Below are positions 22,150-23,394 of a stretch of DNA of 23,394 nt, piece by piece (within the stretch, counting starts at the first letter, position 1; every line of letters starts with the position of its first letter). The notes beneath the pieces were generated by a model. It was given only the letters and a program-made list of their open reading frames with translations. It was not told the DNA's origin and ran no database searches. Source of the DNA: DASXBJ01 sp036491755 (GTDB taxonomy: Bacteria; Chloroflexota; Dormibacteria; Dormibacterales; Dormibacteraceae); assembly GCA_036491755.1 (NCBI GenBank), contig DASXBJ010000085.1, positions 1 through 23,394 of the forward strand. Direction: 5' to 3'. Made by a program: the position numbers and the translations under genes.

Positions 22150-23394
22150 ATGCGCCAGGCTCTCCTGCTGGCTGCCGCGGATTCTGCGCTCCTGCCGAGC
22201 CGGATCCAAATGGCCTTCACGCTCGCATATCACATCTTGCTGGTGCCCTTTGGCGTGGCGCTTCCCTTCTACACGCTCCTCATGGAGGGCATTGGAATTT
22301 TCAGGCGCGATCATGTCGCGCTCACGATCGCCCGTCGATGGTCAGTCGTCATGGCGGTGCAGTTCGCTGTCGGCGCCGTCACCGGGACCATCCTCTCGTT
22401 TGAGTTCGGAATTCTCTGGCCAAAGATGCTGGGTCGATTTGGGGCGGCCTTCGGGCTCGGCTTTGCCATCGAAGGGATCGCATTTTTCCTCGAGGCAATT
22501 TTCATCGGCATCTACCTCTACGGCTGGCAGCGCTTATCACAGCGCCTCCATTTCGTGCTGGGTCTGCCGCTGATACCCGCGGGGTTCTTGGGTGCATTCG
22601 GGGTGCTTTCGGCAAATTCGTGGATGAATACACCAGGTGGGGTTACCGTCAACGCGTCGGGCCAGCTGGTAAACGTCGATGCGCTTGCTGCCCTCTTCAC
22701 GCGTGCGCTTCCATATGAGTTCTGGCATTTCGTCATCGCGATCTATCTGACCGCGGGGTTCTTTGTTGCGTCCATCTATGCCGTCGCCTGGCTCCGGGGT
22801 AGACGCGACCACTATCAACGGCTTGCCTTTGCCATCCCATTCACGATTGCCGCGCTCTTGGCTCCCGTCGAGGTTGTCGTCGGAGATCTCTCGGCACGCG
22901 GTCTGGTGACGGATCAGCCCAGTAAGTTCGCCGCGATGGAGATCAACTGGAAAACGCGGTCCCACAACCCTGAAGTGATCGGGGGAATCCTGAATGATTC
23001 CGGACAGGTCGAATTCGGACTCGCCATCCCGTCACTCGATTCCATCCTCGTTGGCTTCTCGCCGGATGCCGTCGTGCCGGGTCTCACGCTCGTGTCTGCT
23101 GATTCCCGCCCCACCATCGTCGAGGCGAACATCACGCACCTCGCCTTCGACCTCATGGTTGGCCTTGGCTCGGCCGGAGCTGCGCTGGCGGCGTGGTACT
23201 TCCTCGTGCTGCTTCTCAGGCGCGATCTCCCGCGCTCGCGGTGGTTCTATCGAATCGCGGCGCTCGCCGGTGTCGGCGCATACGTGTCAGTCGAGAGTGG
23301 TTGGATCACCACGGAGGTCGGCCGGCAGCCGTGGATCGTCTACGGCGCGATGCGTGTGGCGGATGCGGTCACGAGCGCTCCGGCCGCGCATGTC
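22150..23394 (+). CDS. cydA: Cytochrome bd ubiquinol oxidase subunit I, partial (415 codons)
   Basis: Quinol oxidase subunit carrying the hemes; reduces oxygen to water at high affinity, in the inner membrane. Open to the window end. Landmarks: SRIQMAFTLAYHILLVPFGV with the TM1 heme-ligand His, FAVGAVTGTILSFEFGILWP, EGIAFFLEAIFIGIYLYGW, VLSANSWMNTPGG, the second-heme His in EFWHFVIAIY, and the distal quinol-site region GWITTEVGRQPW. Start ATG 22150 follows GGAGG (22142-22146). By hand count over the first ~115 codons about 73% end in G or C, against about 90% in the VWA gene, which suggests a different history or selection. cydB would be expected just downstream. Confidence 0.94.
   Translation, partial: MRQALLLAAADSALLPSRIQMAFTLAYHILLVPFGVALPFYTLLMEGIGIFRRDHVALTIARRWSVVMAVQFAVGAVTGTILSFEFGILWPKMLGRFGAAFGLGFAIEGIAFFLEAIFIGIYLYGWQRLSQRLHFVLGLPLIPAGFLGAFGVLSANSWMNTPGGVTVNASGQLVNVDALAALFTRALPYEFWHFVIAIYLTAGFFVASIYAVAWLRGRRDHYQRLAFAIPFTIAALLAPVEVVVGDLSARGLVTDQPSKFAAMEINWKTRSHNPEVIGGILNDSGQVEFGLAIPSLDSILVGFSPDAVVPGLTLVSADSRPTIVEANITHLAFDLMVGLGSAGAALAAWYFLVLLLRRDLPRSRWFYRIAALAGVGAYVSVESGWITTEVGRQPWIVYGAMRVADAVTSAPAAHV

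Noticed and set aside
1..23394. Mobile element, prophage, CRISPR array or defence island
   Set aside because: No transposase, integrase, phage structural gene, regular spaced repeats or recognised defence gene was found; tRNA-Tyr shows no duplicated 3' end in the window that would mark an attachment site.

Overview
The window is about 23.4 kb of GC-rich bacterial DNA, densely packed on both strands, with frequent GTG starts and 1-4 base start/stop overlaps. The gene mix is TadE/TadG pseudopilins, LCP and LysM-CHAP wall proteins, a MoxR-DUF58-VWA operon, an Nramp-like transporter with an MgtE-N/CBS partner, phosphoketolase and cytochrome bd. Together with several starts that look leaderless, this suggests a high-GC Terrabacteria lineage, such as Chloroflexota, Candidatus Dormibacterota or deep Actinobacteria. 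There is no rRNA or marker gene to fix the phylum, so this is inference. I see no insertion sequence, phage, CRISPR array or plasmid function.

Layout. 1-723 (minus): N-terminal part of a phosphoketolase, preceded by a HEAT-repeat-like protein (760-1572). Divergent from these, 1709-4673 (plus) is a two-gene unit: a soluble PRC-barrel/MgtE-N/CBS protein and an SLC11/Nramp-type permease whose metal-site motifs are not those of a transition-metal Nramp. 4753-6899 (plus): an LCP-family wall protein translationally coupled to a membrane-anchored TolB-like beta-propeller. They converge on a monofunctional GT51 glycosyltransferase (6910-7659, minus). 7744-10189 (plus): an OmpR-type response regulator, a small secreted protein of unknown function and a membrane histidine kinase. 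10199-12819 (minus): three TadE/TadG-like pseudopilin genes. 12979-15305 (plus): gamma-glutamyltransferase coupled to an SDR oxidoreductase, overlapping tail-to-tail with a nitronate-monooxygenase/FabK-like flavoprotein (15284-16240, minus).

16241-16592 is a 352-base gene-free stretch rich in inverted repeats. It ends in a good promoter for a secreted LysM-LysM-CHAP wall hydrolase (16593-17552). A tRNA-Tyr follows at 17647-17729. 17866-22131 (plus) is a likely operon: an HtrA-like PDZ lipoprotein that has lost the catalytic histidine, a MoxR ATPase, a DUF58 protein, a VWA membrane protein and a small proline-rich membrane protein. The window ends inside a cytochrome bd oxidase subunit I gene (22150 onward) whose third-position GC is visibly lower than that of its neighbours.

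Functionally most of the window concerns the cell envelope: wall synthesis and remodelling, pseudopilins, envelope sensing and chaperone-like assembly. Around this lie a divalent-cation transport pair and some central or redox metabolism. The points most worth a second look are the Nramp/MgtE-N pair as a possible regulated Mg2+ importer, the pseudo-HtrA at the head of the MoxR operon, the small secreted protein set between regulator and kinase, and the repeated short -10 to start-codon spacing that suggests leaderless transcripts.
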